A stretch of DNA of 64,000 nt from Methylotenera sp. (lineage in GTDB: Bacteria; Pseudomonadota; Gammaproteobacteria; Burkholderiales; Methylophilaceae): assembly GCA_013141495.1 (NCBI GenBank), contig JABFQV010000008.1, positions 404,221 to 468,220 on the forward strand. The letters run 5' to 3'. The translations under genes and the position numbers were made by a program. Under the pieces are notes generated by a model. The model worked only from the letters and a program-made list of their open reading frames with translations, did not search any database and had not been told where the DNA came from. The number at the start of each line of letters is the position of its first letter. Positions within the stretch are counted from its first letter, which is position 1. This document shows, piece by piece, positions 29,928-38,362 of this stretch.

Positions 29928-31718
29928 CTACGCAAAACTACGTGGACGGCGCGGTGCACCGCTACCAGCGTTTGCATTGCCAAAGCTACGTGAATCGCTG
30001 TTAGCGCGTGCAGGACGGCTATCATTGCTGTCACGACGTGCAGGAGCGGCTGAACGATCACCACGCGGTGCATCAGTGCGACCTTCGTAACGTGCGCCTA
30101 GAACGCGGTTATCACCACGATTTGCATCTGGGCGGCTACCACGGCTGTCATTACGCGCAGCGCCTGCACCATCACGTGAAAAAGGTTTTTTACCGAACGC
30201 AGCAGCATCACCAAAACTACGGTTAGGCGCGCCCGCTGCACGGTCACCAAAGCTACGGTCACCACTTGGGCGGTCACCAAAACTACGTGGGCGATCGCCA
30301 GAAGGTCTTTCAGAACGACCTGCATAACCCGCTGAATTACCATTGGCTTCACGCGGAGCTGAGTCGCGATTACCACGACTTTCGCTATCACGGCTAAAGC
30401 TAGCGCCATCACGCGATTGAAAACTACCGTTACGGTCACCACGAGGCTCACTGTTACGGTTATTAAAACCGCCACGGTCATCACGTGGTTTAAATCCACC
30501 GCGACCACCTGGTTTGTGTGCGTCACGGCGAATATCACCACGATCACCACGGCCATTACCCGGGCCATCCATCTTCATGGCGCGTTTTGGCTCAAAGCCT
30601 TCAACCACACCTGGTTCCATACGGTTACCAGTGAATTGTTCAATTTTACGTAAAATATGACGATCCATATTTGATGCAAATGAAATTGCAATCCCTGTTT
30701 TGCCAGCACGGCCGGTACGGCCAATGCGATGCACGTAATCTTCAGCAAATTTTGGTAAATCATAGTTAATCACGTGGCTAATACCATTAATATCAATACC
30801 GCGCGCTGCAACATCAGTCGCTACTAATACTTTTACATCACCTTGACGTAATTTAGTCAAAGTACGGTTACGCGCACCTTGCGTCATATCGCCATGTAAA
30901 GCCGCTGTTTTATGGCCAGCCGCGTATAAATCTTCAGCTAACACATCGCAATGGCGTTTAGTGCTGGTGAAAATAATCACTTGGTTTACTTCAGGTGCAA
31001 TCAACAGATGCTCAAGCAATTTGTTTTTATGCGTCATGTCATCTACATAGTGCAAACGTTGCTCAATGTTGGCATGTTTTTCTTTTTGCGTAGCCACTTG
31101 AATTGTTTTTGGGTTTTTAAGAATCTGTCTAGCAATACGTGCGATGTCGCCATCAAGTGTTGCAGAGAACAATAGTGTTTGACGCTCAGCAGTTAATTGC
31201 TCGCAAATACGCTCAACATCAGGCAGGAAGCCCATGTCTAACATGCGATCAGCTTCATCTAAAATCAACATTTGCAAACGGCTTAAATCAATACGGCCGC
31301 GTTCCATGTGGTCTAACAAGCGACCTGGCGTTGCGACTAGAATATCCAAAGGTTGTGACAGTAATTTATTTTGTAATGGGTAAGGCATGCCACCTACGAT
31401 ACTAACCGTGCGAGCGCGGATGTATTTACCGTATTTGCGGGCAGCTTCATTCACTTGCGTTGCAAGTTCGCGCGTTGGCACTAATACTAAAATGCGTGGA
31501 CCGCGGCTTTTTAATTCATGCGGCGTTGCAAGCAAGTTTAATGCTGGCAACATAAAGGCTGCGGTTTTACCGGTGCCGGTTTGGGCAGACGCCATCAGGT
31601 CATGACCTGCAGTCACAACAGGAATAGCCTGTGATTGGATAGCGGTTGGCGTGGTGTAGCCAGATTCCTCAATAGCACGAAGAATGGTAGAGTCAAGATT
31701 AAACGATTCAAAAGACAA
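29928..31718 (-). CDS. rhlE: DEAD-box RNA helicase with long disordered Arg/Gly-rich tail
   Basis: About 596 aa. The helicase core (residues 1-380) has GYTTPTAIQSQAIP, AQTGTGKT, DEAD, SAT and HRIGRTGRAG. The last 210 residues are low-complexity, with many RGG, RGD and RSFGDR repeats, a typical RNA-binding or phase-separating tail. I chose TTG 31718 because AAGGG sits 6 nt upstream and translation then begins MSFESFNLDSTILRAI, like other RhlE proteins; an in-frame TTG at 31733 lies on the Shine-Dalgarno side. A terminator-like hairpin lies in the leader. Confidence 0.93.
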   Translation of the reverse strand: MSFESFNLDSTILRAIEESGYTTPTAIQSQAIPVVTAGHDLMASAQTGTGKTAAFMLPALNLLATPHELKSRGPRILVLVPTRELATQVNEAARKYGKYIRARTVSIVGGMPYPLQNKLLSQPLDILVATPGRLLDHMERGRIDLSRLQMLILDEADRMLDMGFLPDVERICEQLTAERQTLLFSATLDGDIARIARQILKNPKTIQVATQKEKHANIEQRLHYVDDMTHKNKLLEHLLIAPEVNQVIIFTSTKRHCDVLAEDLYAAGHKTAALHGDMTQGARNRTLTKLRQGDVKVLVATDVAARGIDINGISHVINYDLPKFAEDYVHRIGRTGRAGKTGIAISFASNMDRHILRKIEQFTGNRMEPGVVEGFEPKRAMKMDGPGNGRGDRGDIRRDAHKPGGRGGFKPRDDRGGFNNRNSEPRGDRNGSFQSRDGASFSRDSESRGNRDSAPREANGNSAGYAGRSERPSGDRPRSFGDRPSGDRSFGDRAAGAPNRSFGDAAAFGKKPFSRDGAGAARNDSRGSRPDANRGDNRVLGARYEGRTDAPRGDRSAAPARRDSNDSRPARANSDSRSFGNANAGSGAPRRPRSFA

Positions 31719-31742
31719 AGTAGTCCCTTTCAAAAAATAACA

Positions 31743-31766
31743 GCTTATTAAAAAATTTTAATAAGC
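31743..31766 (-). promoter_or_regulatory. terminator-like hairpin in helicase leader
   Basis: GCTTATTAAAA and TTTTAATAAGC form an 11-bp stem. On the minus strand it is followed by TGTTATTTTTTG and then the AAGGG ribosome site, 24 nt before the TTG start. The stem plus T-run just upstream of a helicase could be an attenuator. Confidence 0.45.
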
Positions 31767-32190
31767 AATAAAAAGGGCGCTAAGTAAAAACGGGCATATC
31801 ATTTGCACACACGCAATTTGTTTAAGCGTATGAGCAAGGGCAATATAAACGCGAAAATATTTGGTTTAGTTAAATTTAAGCTAATCCGAATTAACGAACT
31901 AACTGTTATTAAATGTAAGCTAAACAAGCTAATATAATCTTTACCAGCGCACGGGCACAGCCGCTAACCAGTAAAAATCGATATCGATTTTGATAGATGC
32001 TACAAAATTTCACGAGCATCAAAAAGGGTCAGGGCGATGATTCAAGCATTACGAATAACCTGTAATGCGAATGAAGCGCGCAGTATAACCATTTGAATAA
32101 GTTTGTCAATTTAATTTAATGATAAAAGCCAATTAAATAGTTGTTTAGTGTGTTAAAATCGCCGCCTTTCAATGAACTGGTAGCAACACA
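31767..32190. other. divergent region between helicase and typA
   Basis: 424 bp, AT-rich, no gene seen. It must carry the promoters of both divergent genes. ATCGATATCGAT near 31978 is a short perfect palindrome; no clear -35/-10 pair could be chosen. Confidence 0.5.
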
Positions 32191-34005
32191 ATGTCTCGTA
32201 ATTTAAGAAATATCGCAATTATCGCCCACGTTGACCATGGTAAAACGACTATGGTGGATAAGCTTTTACAACAATCTGGCACGTTTTCATCTCACCAAGC
32301 AGTTTCAGAGCGTGTAATGGATAGTGGCGACATTGAAAAAGAACGTGGCATTACCATTTTGGCAAAAAATACTGCGCTTACCTATGAAGGTACGCACATT
32401 AACATTGTTGACACACCAGGCCATGCGGACTTTGGTGGTGAGGTTGAGCGTGTTTTAGGCATGGTGGATGGCGTAGTATTGTTAGTGGATGCGGTTGAAG
32501 GCCCAATGCCGCAAACCCGTTTTGTAACGAAAAAAGCCTTGGCACTTGGTTTAAAACCAATCGTAGTGATTAACAAGGTAGATCGTCCAGGTGCGCGTAC
32601 TGACTGGGTAGTTAACCAAACTTTTGATTTGTTTGCCAACTTGGGCGCAACCGATGAGCAATTAGATTTTCCGGTGGTTTATGCCTCAGCCATCAATGGC
32701 TATGCCATGTTAGATATGAATACACCAAGCGACAATATGCGTGCCTTGTTTGACACAGTTTTGAGCCATGTTGCCTGCCCAGCTGGCGACAGCACTGCAC
32801 CGTTACAATTGCAAATTTCAGCCTTAGATTACTCAACCTATACAGGTCGCCTTGGCATTGGCCGTATTAGCAACGGTAAAATAAAAACAGGTCAATCTGT
32901 GACGATCATGAACGAAGATAAGCAAATCGCGGTTGGTAAAATTAACCAAGTACTTGGTTTTAAAGGCCTTGAGCGTGTGCCAGTTGAAGAAGCTGAAGCA
33001 GGCGACATTGTCATTATTTCTGGTTTAGATGATATTGGTATCGGTTTTACCGTGTGTGATCGTGAAAATCCAAAAGGCCTGCCGCATTTAGGTGTGGATG
33101 AGCCAACCTTGACTATGGACTTTATGGTGAATACATCGCCATTAGCGGGTACTGAAGGTAAATTTGTGACTAGCCGTCAAATTCGTGACCGTTTGACTAA
33201 AGAGCTGTTAGTGAACGTGGCATTGCGTGTAGATGAAACTGAAGATAATGATGTGTTCCGTGTTTCTGGTCGTGGTGAGTTGCATTTAACTATTTTGCTT
33301 GAAAACATGCGTCGTGAAGGCTTTGAAATGGCCGTTGGTAAGCCAAAAGTCGTGTACCGTGAAATTGACGGCCAAAAATGTGAGCCGTATGAAATTTTAA
33401 CGGTTGATTTGGAAGACGAACACCAAGGTGCCGCGATGGAAGAATTAGGCCGCCGCCGTGGTGAAATGCAAAACATGGAGTCAGACGGTAATGGCCGTAC
33501 ACGTTTGGAATATAAAATTCCAGCACGTGGTTTGATTGGTTTCCAAGGTGAATTTTTAACCATGACACGCGGTACCGGTTTGATGGGTCACGTGTTTGAT
33601 GAATACGCACCGGTGAAAGCCGATATGCCGGGCCGCCGTAATGGCGTGCTGATTTCAGCTGAACATGGCGAGGCGGTTGCCTACGCGCTATGGAAACTGC
33701 AAGACCGCGGTAAAATGTTTTCATCACCAGGTGATAAATTGTACGAAGGCATGATTATTGGCGTTCACAGTCGCGATAACGACTTGGTAGTTAACCCGAT
33801 TAAAGGTAAACAACTAACCAACGTGCGCTCTTCAGGCACGGATGAAGCAGTACGTTTGATTACACCAATTGCCTTGACATTAGAAAGCGCTGTTGAATTT
33901 ATTGATGATGATGAATTGGTGGAAATTACACCCAAAACTATTCGTATCCGTAAACGCTATTTAACAGAAAACGAGCGTAAACGTTCTGGTACTAATAAGT
34001 CTTAA
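32191..34005 (+). CDS. typA: ribosome-associated GTPase TypA/BipA
   Basis: A 604-aa translational GTPase of normal length. G1 is [10 protein letters not shown]2 lies in RGITI, G3 is [15 protein letters not shown] and G4 NKVDRPGAR. Domain II, EF-G-like domains III and V, and the BipA-specific C-terminus ([12 protein letters not shown]) follow. It assists 50S assembly and growth at low temperature or under stress. The ATG at 32191 has only a weak Shine-Dalgarno sequence. A strong terminator follows. Confidence 0.97.
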   Translation: MSRNLRNIAIIAHVDHGKTTMVDKLLQQSGTFSSHQAVSERVMDSGDIEKERGITILAKNTALTYEGTHINIVDTPGHADFGGEVERVLGMVDGVVLLVDAVEGPMPQTRFVTKKALALGLKPIVVINKVDRPGARTDWVVNQTFDLFANLGATDEQLDFPVVYASAINGYAMLDMNTPSDNMRALFDTVLSHVACPAGDSTAPLQLQISALDYSTYTGRLGIGRISNGKIKTGQSVTIMNEDKQIAVGKINQVLGFKGLERVPVEEAEAGDIVIISGLDDIGIGFTVCDRENPKGLPHLGVDEPTLTMDFMVNTSPLAGTEGKFVTSRQIRDRLTKELLVNVALRVDETEDNDVFRVSGRGELHLTILLENMRREGFEMAVGKPKVVYREIDGQKCEPYEILTVDLEDEHQGAAMEELGRRRGEMQNMESDGNGRTRLEYKIPARGLIGFQGEFLTMTRGTGLMGHVFDEYAPVKADMPGRRNGVLISAEHGEAVAYALWKLQDRGKMFSSPGDKLYEGMIIGVHSRDNDLVVNPIKGKQLTNVRSSGTDEAVRLITPIALTLESAVEFIDDDELVEITPKTIRIRKRYLTENERKRSGTNKS

Positions 34006-34032
34006 ACGGCTTTATCAGAAAACTGATAATCA

Positions 34033-34066
34033 GTGCTAAAGCCAGTAAACTGGCAAGTACTGCTAA
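34033..34066 (+). repeat. hairpin repeat, GCTAA-GCCAG-NNNN-CTGGC-AAG class
   Basis: GTGCTAAA, GCCAG, loop TAAA, CTGGC, AAGTACTGCTAA. The same layout appears at 25520-25553, 25779-25811 (reverse), 36064-36094 and 36116-36143, where the stem is GCTAC/GTAGC instead. Confidence 0.65.
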
Positions 34067-34077
34067 TCGTAGTTGAA

Positions 34078-34287
34078 TTACTTAAACCCAGCCCTTGCGC
34101 TGGGTTTTTTTATGTCTTTGCTTCTGCGGTGGGCATAGTGGAACATGAGCACTGTGCCGCCACCCAGACTCCAGCGCGGAATGGTGAAGCCATCGGCGGC
34201 AACAGCGTCAAAAAGACTGTATGCCTTTTCAAGAAGGATTATCCATGGGCCATCCGGGAAGTTTAGCGCTGGCTTAGCCAATGGCAT
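34078..34287 (-). pseudogene. AbiEii-type nucleotidyltransferase toxin, 3'-truncated
   Basis: From ATG 34287 the frame reads MPLAKPALNFPDGPWIIL and then WSLGGGTVLMFHYAHRRSKDI. The GGGT and HRRSxDID-like motif is the N-terminal nucleotidyltransferase signature of AbiEii/AbiGii toxins. Immediately after KDI the frame runs into the typA terminator and stops, so about two thirds of a usual AbiEii protein is missing. Its start overlaps the upstream regulator by 14 bp, which supports a former toxin-antitoxin operon. Confidence 0.75.
34084..34111 (+). terminator. intrinsic terminator after typA
   Basis: AAACCCAGC, loop CCTTGC, GCTGGGTTT, then a T-tract. It also forms the 3' end of the truncated AbiEii frame on the other strand. 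Confidence 0.9.
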
Positions 34288-34759
34288 TCCAGAACTTGTT
34301 TGGTGACTTGATCTCGGTTGCAACGTGCGCAAGGTTCTTCCATACCAATTTTGCGTTAATGTTATTCTTTACAGCAAGCTGCTTGACGGCCCCAGCAACC
34401 AAAGATGTTGGCGTTTCATCGATCAGGTGCATCACCTGTCCTTCAAATCCTGACTGAATTTCCCCGCTTAGCATGAATTGTTCCAGATCAGACGCTGACA
34501 TGGATTTTTTGTAGCTTGTATTGATGTTGCTAAGCGTTATTTTAACGAAATCCATCTTTTTTCCAGTCGAGAACATTGGCGTGCCAATGATTTCGGCAAT
34601 GTCAGAAAGTTTGATGGCGCCGATGTCACCAACCTTACCTTTTTCCAGATTCACAATGGTCACCCTAGAGACGTGCGAAGCTTCGGCTAGAGCCTTTTGA
34701 CTCAGGCCGCATGCCGTTCTGCCCTTCTTAATGATTGCACCAATAGTTAATATGTTCAT
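34274..34759 (-). CDS. XRE-family regulator, AbiE-type antitoxin partner
   Basis: A 161-aa protein from ATG 34759. The N-terminal HTH spans about residues 5-60 (IGAIIKKGRTACGLSQKALAEASHVSRVTIVNLEKG). The C-terminal half (LVAGAVKQLAVKNNINAKLVWKNLA) resembles helical domains of regulators paired with AbiEii nucleotidyltransferases. A longer frame exists from 34825, but it would cross the palindrome at 34781-34816, so the inner ATG is preferred. Probably autoregulatory. Its toxin partner is truncated. Confidence 0.8.
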   Translation of the reverse strand: MNILTIGAIIKKGRTACGLSQKALAEASHVSRVTIVNLEKGKVGDIGAIKLSDIAEIIGTPMFSTGKKMDFVKITLSNINTSYKKSMSASDLEQFMLSGEIQSGFEGQVMHLIDETPTSLVAGAVKQLAVKNNINAKLVWKNLAHVATEIKSPNKFWNAIG

Positions 34760-34780
34760 GGTTAATACTATAGCGACGCA

Positions 34781-34816
34781 ATCAATAAAAGTAAAGCATG
34801 CTTTACTTTTATTGAT
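34781..34816. promoter_or_regulatory. perfect 36-bp palindrome, likely operator
   Basis: The left arm ATCAATAAAAGTAAAGCA (34781-34798) and right arm 34799-34816 are exact reverse complements with no spacer; the centre is GCATGC. It lies 21 bp upstream of the XRE regulator start, the expected place for its own operator. Confidence 0.75.
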
Positions 34817-35094
34817 TGGTAGCACCTAACATAATCGTATTATGTGGTTGTCATCTAAAGACCTTTTGACCTGTCATGCGGAGCGAAGCGAAGAATCCAG
34901 AGAACTGGCTGATTGCAATGGATGCTTCGCTACGTGCATATTCTCATACCAACTGACCAGCCATGCTCATTTCCACTTACCAGTTGTTCTCATTGGTCCT
35001 GAGCATTAAATAAAGCTGTGCATATTTAGAACACCAGCTTTGTGACGGTGTTAAAGATTATGACTGTAATCTGAGTATTTGAAATTCATTCTAC
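34817..35094. other. intergenic DNA with degenerate palindromic repeat
   Basis: 34873-34940 is a decayed GTCATTCTGAGC-class palindrome (arms with GAGCGAAGCGAAGAATCC and GGATGCTTCGCTACG). The rest shows no gene or recognisable signal. Confidence 0.5.
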
Positions 35095-35123
35095 TTGAAT
35101 TGTCAAAACAAGCGAGATACAAT
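35095..35123 (+). promoter_or_regulatory. sigma-70-type promoter for dinJ-yafQ
   Basis: TTGAAT (35095-35100) and TACAAT (35118-35123) with 17-bp spacing, 23 bp before the antitoxin start. Confidence 0.55.
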
Positions 35124-35146
35124 GTAACTCAATTTATATGGAGTAC

Positions 35147-35428
35147 ATGATGGCTACTACAAGCATGGTACATGTTCGGGTTGATGAAAATATTAAGCTA
35201 GAAGCTACAGAAACATTAGCGCTAATGGGGCTTTCTGTTTCTGATGCTGTGCGCGTATTCTTAATGAGAGTAGTCGTTGAGAAGCAACTTCCTTTTACTC
35301 TTAAAGTCCCAAATCCAGAAACTCATGCAGCAATGATAGAAGCAGATGCTATTGCCCACCGACACAAAGCTCGTTTTGCAACTGCTGATGAATTGTTCTA
35401 TGACCTCGAAAAAAACAGCATCAAGTAA
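35147..35428 (+). CDS. dinJ: RelB/DinJ-family antitoxin
   Basis: About 93 aa. The N-terminal ribbon-helix-helix MVHVRVDENIKLEATETLALMGLSVSDAVRVFLMRVV is the typical DinJ DNA-binding segment; the acidic C-terminus would wrap the toxin. The GGAG at 35140-35143 fits ATG 35147 or 35150 better than the ATG at 35138. It overlaps the YafQ gene by 29 bp. The pair looks intact. Confidence 0.9.
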   Translation: MMATTSMVHVRVDENIKLEATETLALMGLSVSDAVRVFLMRVVVEKQLPFTLKVPNPETHAAMIEADAIAHRHKARFATADELFYDLEKNSIK

Positions 35429-35729
35429 ACGCGCCAGAATTCCGCGTTCAGCGGATTATACAAAGTTTTTTCTCAAAGACTGGCAACGCCTATCGCATTC
35501 CGGTCGATACGACATGAATAAGCTTAAAGAAGTTATGCTTCTCTTAATAGCCAATGATGCTCCACTTGGGCCAGAATGGTTAGATCATCCTCTTGGCGGA
35601 GACTGGGATGGTCATAGAGAATGTCATGTAGGTGGCGATTTCTTATTAGCCTACAAACTCGACAATAGCAATAAGATTGAGCTGATTGTATTTGTTCGTG
35701 CGGGTACTCATGCAGATTTGTTTGAATAA
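35400..35729 (+). CDS. yafQ: YafQ-family mRNA interferase toxin
   Basis: A 109-aa RelE-superfamily toxin from ATG 35400. The C-terminal half shows the YafQ pattern DHPLGGDW, RECHVGGDFLLAYKL and VRAGTHADLFE, including the conserved His residues needed for ribosome-dependent mRNA cleavage. It is translated from within the end of dinJ. The N-terminal TSKKTASSKRARIPRSADY is basic and longer than in E. coli YafQ. No frameshift is visible, so it is probably functional. Confidence 0.9.
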   Translation: MTSKKTASSKRARIPRSADYTKFFLKDWQRLSHSGRYDMNKLKEVMLLLIANDAPLGPEWLDHPLGGDWDGHRECHVGGDFLLAYKLDNSNKIELIVFVRAGTHADLFE

Positions 35730-35779
35730 ACATAAAATCTAGATACCTTTGCACGAACCAGAAAATGGTAATTTTCTTA

Positions 35780-35997
35780 GAGAGCTTTGCACGAAGCTGC
35801 CTTATTGCTAAAAACGTTAATTTTGTACCCCAGGGCACCCTCTCTTTTCACTTCGTGAAAATTCACCTTGTCATTCTGAGCGTAGCGAAGAATCCAGGCA
35901 ACTAATTGATTATACTGGATTCTTCGCTACGCTCAGAATGACGGGCTTGATACTTTAGTTAAAAATAGTGCTATTTTTAGCTTCATGCAAAGCTCTC
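35780..35997. mobile_element. MITE copy, 218 bp, TSD TCTTA
   Basis: Terminal inverted repeats GAGAGCTTTGCACGAAGCT (left) and AGCTTCATGCAAAGCTCTC (right, one mismatch). TCTTA lies at 35775-35779 and again at 35998-36002 as a 5-bp target duplication. The centre is the 27-bp-arm palindrome 35870-35942. Apart from an extra 45-bp segment after GTTAATTTTGT it is nearly identical to the copy at 56642. No coding capacity. Confidence 0.88.
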
Positions 35998-36033
35998 TCT
36001 TAAAAAATCTATCAATTTCCGTCATTCCCGTGT

Positions 36034-36240
36034 ACCAGTACTTGGCATCCCCATAGAATATATGTGCTAAGCCAGTGAACTGGCAAGAAAAGTGTAAAAG
36101 GTCATCCCCAATTTTCTAAGCTACTAAAGTAGCAAGAAAAGTGTGATAAGTCAGCAAGCCGGCATACGACTTTTCAATGGCTTTCACGCATGAATAACCA
36201 ACTTTAGTTGGTATATTCTGTGGGGATGCCAAGTACTGGT
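36034..36240. repeat. 207-bp composite element with 29-bp inverted ends
   Basis: ACCAGTACTTGGCATCCCC to GAATATA (36034-36062) matches the reverse complement of 36212-36240 with one mismatch. Inside are two hairpins with different stems but shared flanks: GCCAG-TGAA-CTGGC followed by AAGAAAAGTG, and GCTAC-TAAA-GTAGC followed by AAGAAAAGTG. A 43-nt hairpin lies at 36188-36230. Confidence 0.7.
36188..36230 (+). repeat. 43-nt structured hairpin repeat, copy 3
   Basis: GCAT, GAATA, stem ACCAAC, loop TTTA, stem GTTGGT, bulged A, TATTC, TGTGGGG, ATGCC. Same length and architecture as copies 1 and 2 with a third, still paired, stem. Confidence 0.8.
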
Positions 36241-36538
36241 ATAACCATTAGAAAATCGGAGTACCCTTGCAGTGCAAAGGTCTCGATTAAATCAAGTTAA
36301 TAGCTACGTTGGTTTTAAATTACCCTAATATCGGGTGACATTATTTCTAAAGATGAGATTACATTTTAAATATGGTTCATTTCAGCCAATTGGTGGTTGA
36401 TTGTAGCTATTTAAAGCCGGTAGCGTGTACTAAATTACATATAGCTGATTGATTGTATTAACTAAATTTAATGGGTATGAAATTTGCATATTCCGCACAG
36501 CTTTTTACTTAATTGCTTTACTTACCGTGCAGAACTTC
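36241..36538. other. AT-rich leader before pglL-like gene
   Basis: No gene, hairpin or clear promoter identified. An in-frame TTG at 36449 could extend the next protein but has no conserved sequence. Confidence 0.4.
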
Positions 36539-38353
36539 ATGTTAAAAAATATCACCCATTATTTAAAATTAAATTTTAATCACACCAACGATCATCGTTT
36601 AAATTTTAATTACATTAGCCTAATGTTTATTGGCTTAATGTTTTTATTGCCATTTGTCAGTTTGTATCATCATCTGCCTATTCCATCATTTTATGGTGAA
36701 TGGGTAGCCGCAGTTTTAGGGTTGGCGGCAATGTTGCCGTTAATACGCAAGGCCGCTTGGCAGCCGTTACACATTCCGCAAATTGCGCTTATTTTTCCGG
36801 GGTTGGCAGCAATTTTGGCAATGCAATGGATGTTAGGCATGCTGCACTCGCACCAGTATGCGTTACTGGTGCTTTCATATTTAGCGTGGGCATTCTTTTT
36901 AGTCATCCTCGGCAGTTATTTGCGCCGTGAATTAGGCTGGGAGAAAATTGCCACCACGCTTGCCTGGTTTTTGGTGATTGGTGGTCTTATCAATGCAGGC
37001 GTTGTAGCCCTGCAGTACGTCATGCAAAATGGCCTCAACATTCCATTCATGCCAAAACTGGCGGGTTATGGCGCTATTTCTCAGGTCAATCATTTTGCTG
37101 ATTACGTAGCACTTGCTACGGCGTCACTCATTTATTTATATGCCAAGGGCCGGTTTAGCCTCAAAGTATTTGCGGTAGGTTTAACGCTATTTTTAGCGAT
37201 GCTGGCATTTTCAGGCTCGCGTAGTTCATGGCTTTATCTCACAGCATTTATGGTGTTAGCCATTGGGTTGCAAGTTAACGCCATGAGGCAACGCACTGGT
37301 TCAACCAATATGCGTAGCTTATTACGAGTAAGTTTAGTGTTGCTTCCAGCCTTTGCAGTAGTGCAGTTGTTCATTCATTTTATAGTACCAGATGGTCTTG
37401 TTGTATTGGCTACAGAACGATTGATTGAATCGGTCAATGCAACTAGCACATCTCAGCGCTGGCAGCTTTGGCATGAAAGCTGGCGCATGTTTCTGCAATC
37501 GCCGTGGTTAGGTATCGGGGCAGGGCAGATACGATGGCAGTCATTTTTATTGCTTGATACACCAAGTGCCGTTGGCGCTGTTGGGTTGTTTGAACATGCA
37601 CATAACTTATTTCTCAACTTATTAACAGAAATGGGCATAGGTGCGCCGTTACTCGTGCTTGCTGGGATTTTTGCATGGTTGCGTGGCTTCAAGTGGCGTG
37701 AGTTAAGTTTAGAATCATGGTGGCTACTCGGTTTGTTGTCTGTGCTAGGCATACACAGCATGCTTGAATATCCATTGTGGTACACCTACTTTCTTGGCAT
37801 CGCAGCCGTATTGTTAGGTGCAGGTGAAGAAAAATTAACCACTGTAAGCTTACCAAAAGTTGGCATTACACTTGGCCGCACAGCCATGGCTGGGTTAATG
37901 CTAATAGGCATGGTTAACCTAGCTAGTATGGTGATGGCCAATGCCAAATTAGAAACATGGTTGTTACGTGCTATGCGCGGAGACATTGCCACCCAAGAGC
38001 AACCGCAGTTTTTTGAAGCGCTAAATTGGGTTCACGCAAATTCGCTGTTGGCGCCTTATTCTGAGCTTATGTACGCCACTGCACTGGTGATTGATACTAA
38101 CAAGCTTGATAGTAAGCTTTGGCTTAGTCAATCAGCTATGCGATTTGTACCAATGCGTAAAATAGCCTATCAGCATGTATTGCTGCTTAAGCTCAATGGT
38201 GATCATACAGGTGCAGTAAAGCAGCTAAACCGCACGCTAATAGCCTACCCAGGCAAATTTACCAAAGAGTTAGAAGCCATGCCATTTAAATACTGGCAAG
38301 ATTACTTAGATGTTCTAAGTGAGGCGCGCCCAATTCCGCAAAAAAAGAAATAA
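36539..38353 (+). CDS. PglL/TfpO-like O-oligosaccharyltransferase
   Basis: About 604 aa with about a dozen TM segments. The N-terminal PglL_A-like segment FVSLYHHLPIPSFYGEW and the central Wzy_C region (GSRSSWLYL, SESW-like HESWRMFLQSPWLGIGAGQ, HAHNLFLNLLTEMGIGAP) place it in the O-antigen ligase/PglL superfamily. PglL enzymes transfer a lipid-linked glycan to Ser or Thr of pilins in the periplasm. I use ATG 36539. It is followed after 9 bp by a two-component kinase gene and is close to the pseudopilin genes, which are plausible acceptors. Ligase versus pilin transferase cannot be settled from sequence alone. Confidence 0.82.
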   Translation: MLKNITHYLKLNFNHTNDHRLNFNYISLMFIGLMFLLPFVSLYHHLPIPSFYGEWVAAVLGLAAMLPLIRKAAWQPLHIPQIALIFPGLAAILAMQWMLGMLHSHQYALLVLSYLAWAFFLVILGSYLRRELGWEKIATTLAWFLVIGGLINAGVVALQYVMQNGLNIPFMPKLAGYGAISQVNHFADYVALATASLIYLYAKGRFSLKVFAVGLTLFLAMLAFSGSRSSWLYLTAFMVLAIGLQVNAMRQRTGSTNMRSLLRVSLVLLPAFAVVQLFIHFIVPDGLVVLATERLIESVNATSTSQRWQLWHESWRMFLQSPWLGIGAGQIRWQSFLLLDTPSAVGAVGLFEHAHNLFLNLLTEMGIGAPLLVLAGIFAWLRGFKWRELSLESWWLLGLLSVLGIHSMLEYPLWYTYFLGIAAVLLGAGEEKLTTVSLPKVGITLGRTAMAGLMLIGMVNLASMVMANAKLETWLLRAMRGDIATQEQPQFFEALNWVHANSLLAPYSELMYATALVIDTNKLDSKLWLSQSAMRFVPMRKIAYQHVLLLKLNGDHTGAVKQLNRTLIAYPGKFTKELEAMPFKYWQDYLDVLSEARPIPQKKK

Positions 38354-38362
38354 AAGCTTTGC

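Noticed and set aside
30098..30568. 156-aa and other frames opposite the helicase tail
   Set aside because: Shadows of the repetitive Arg/Gly-rich tail codons; composition is a by-product of the opposite strand.
33177..33727. 128- and 145-aa minus frames within typA
   Set aside because: Antisense to a highly conserved GTPase; no start signals or family resemblance.
34760..34825. Upstream extension of the XRE regulator to 34825
   Set aside because: It would translate through the 36-bp palindrome and adds no conserved residues; ATG 34759 starts the HTH properly.
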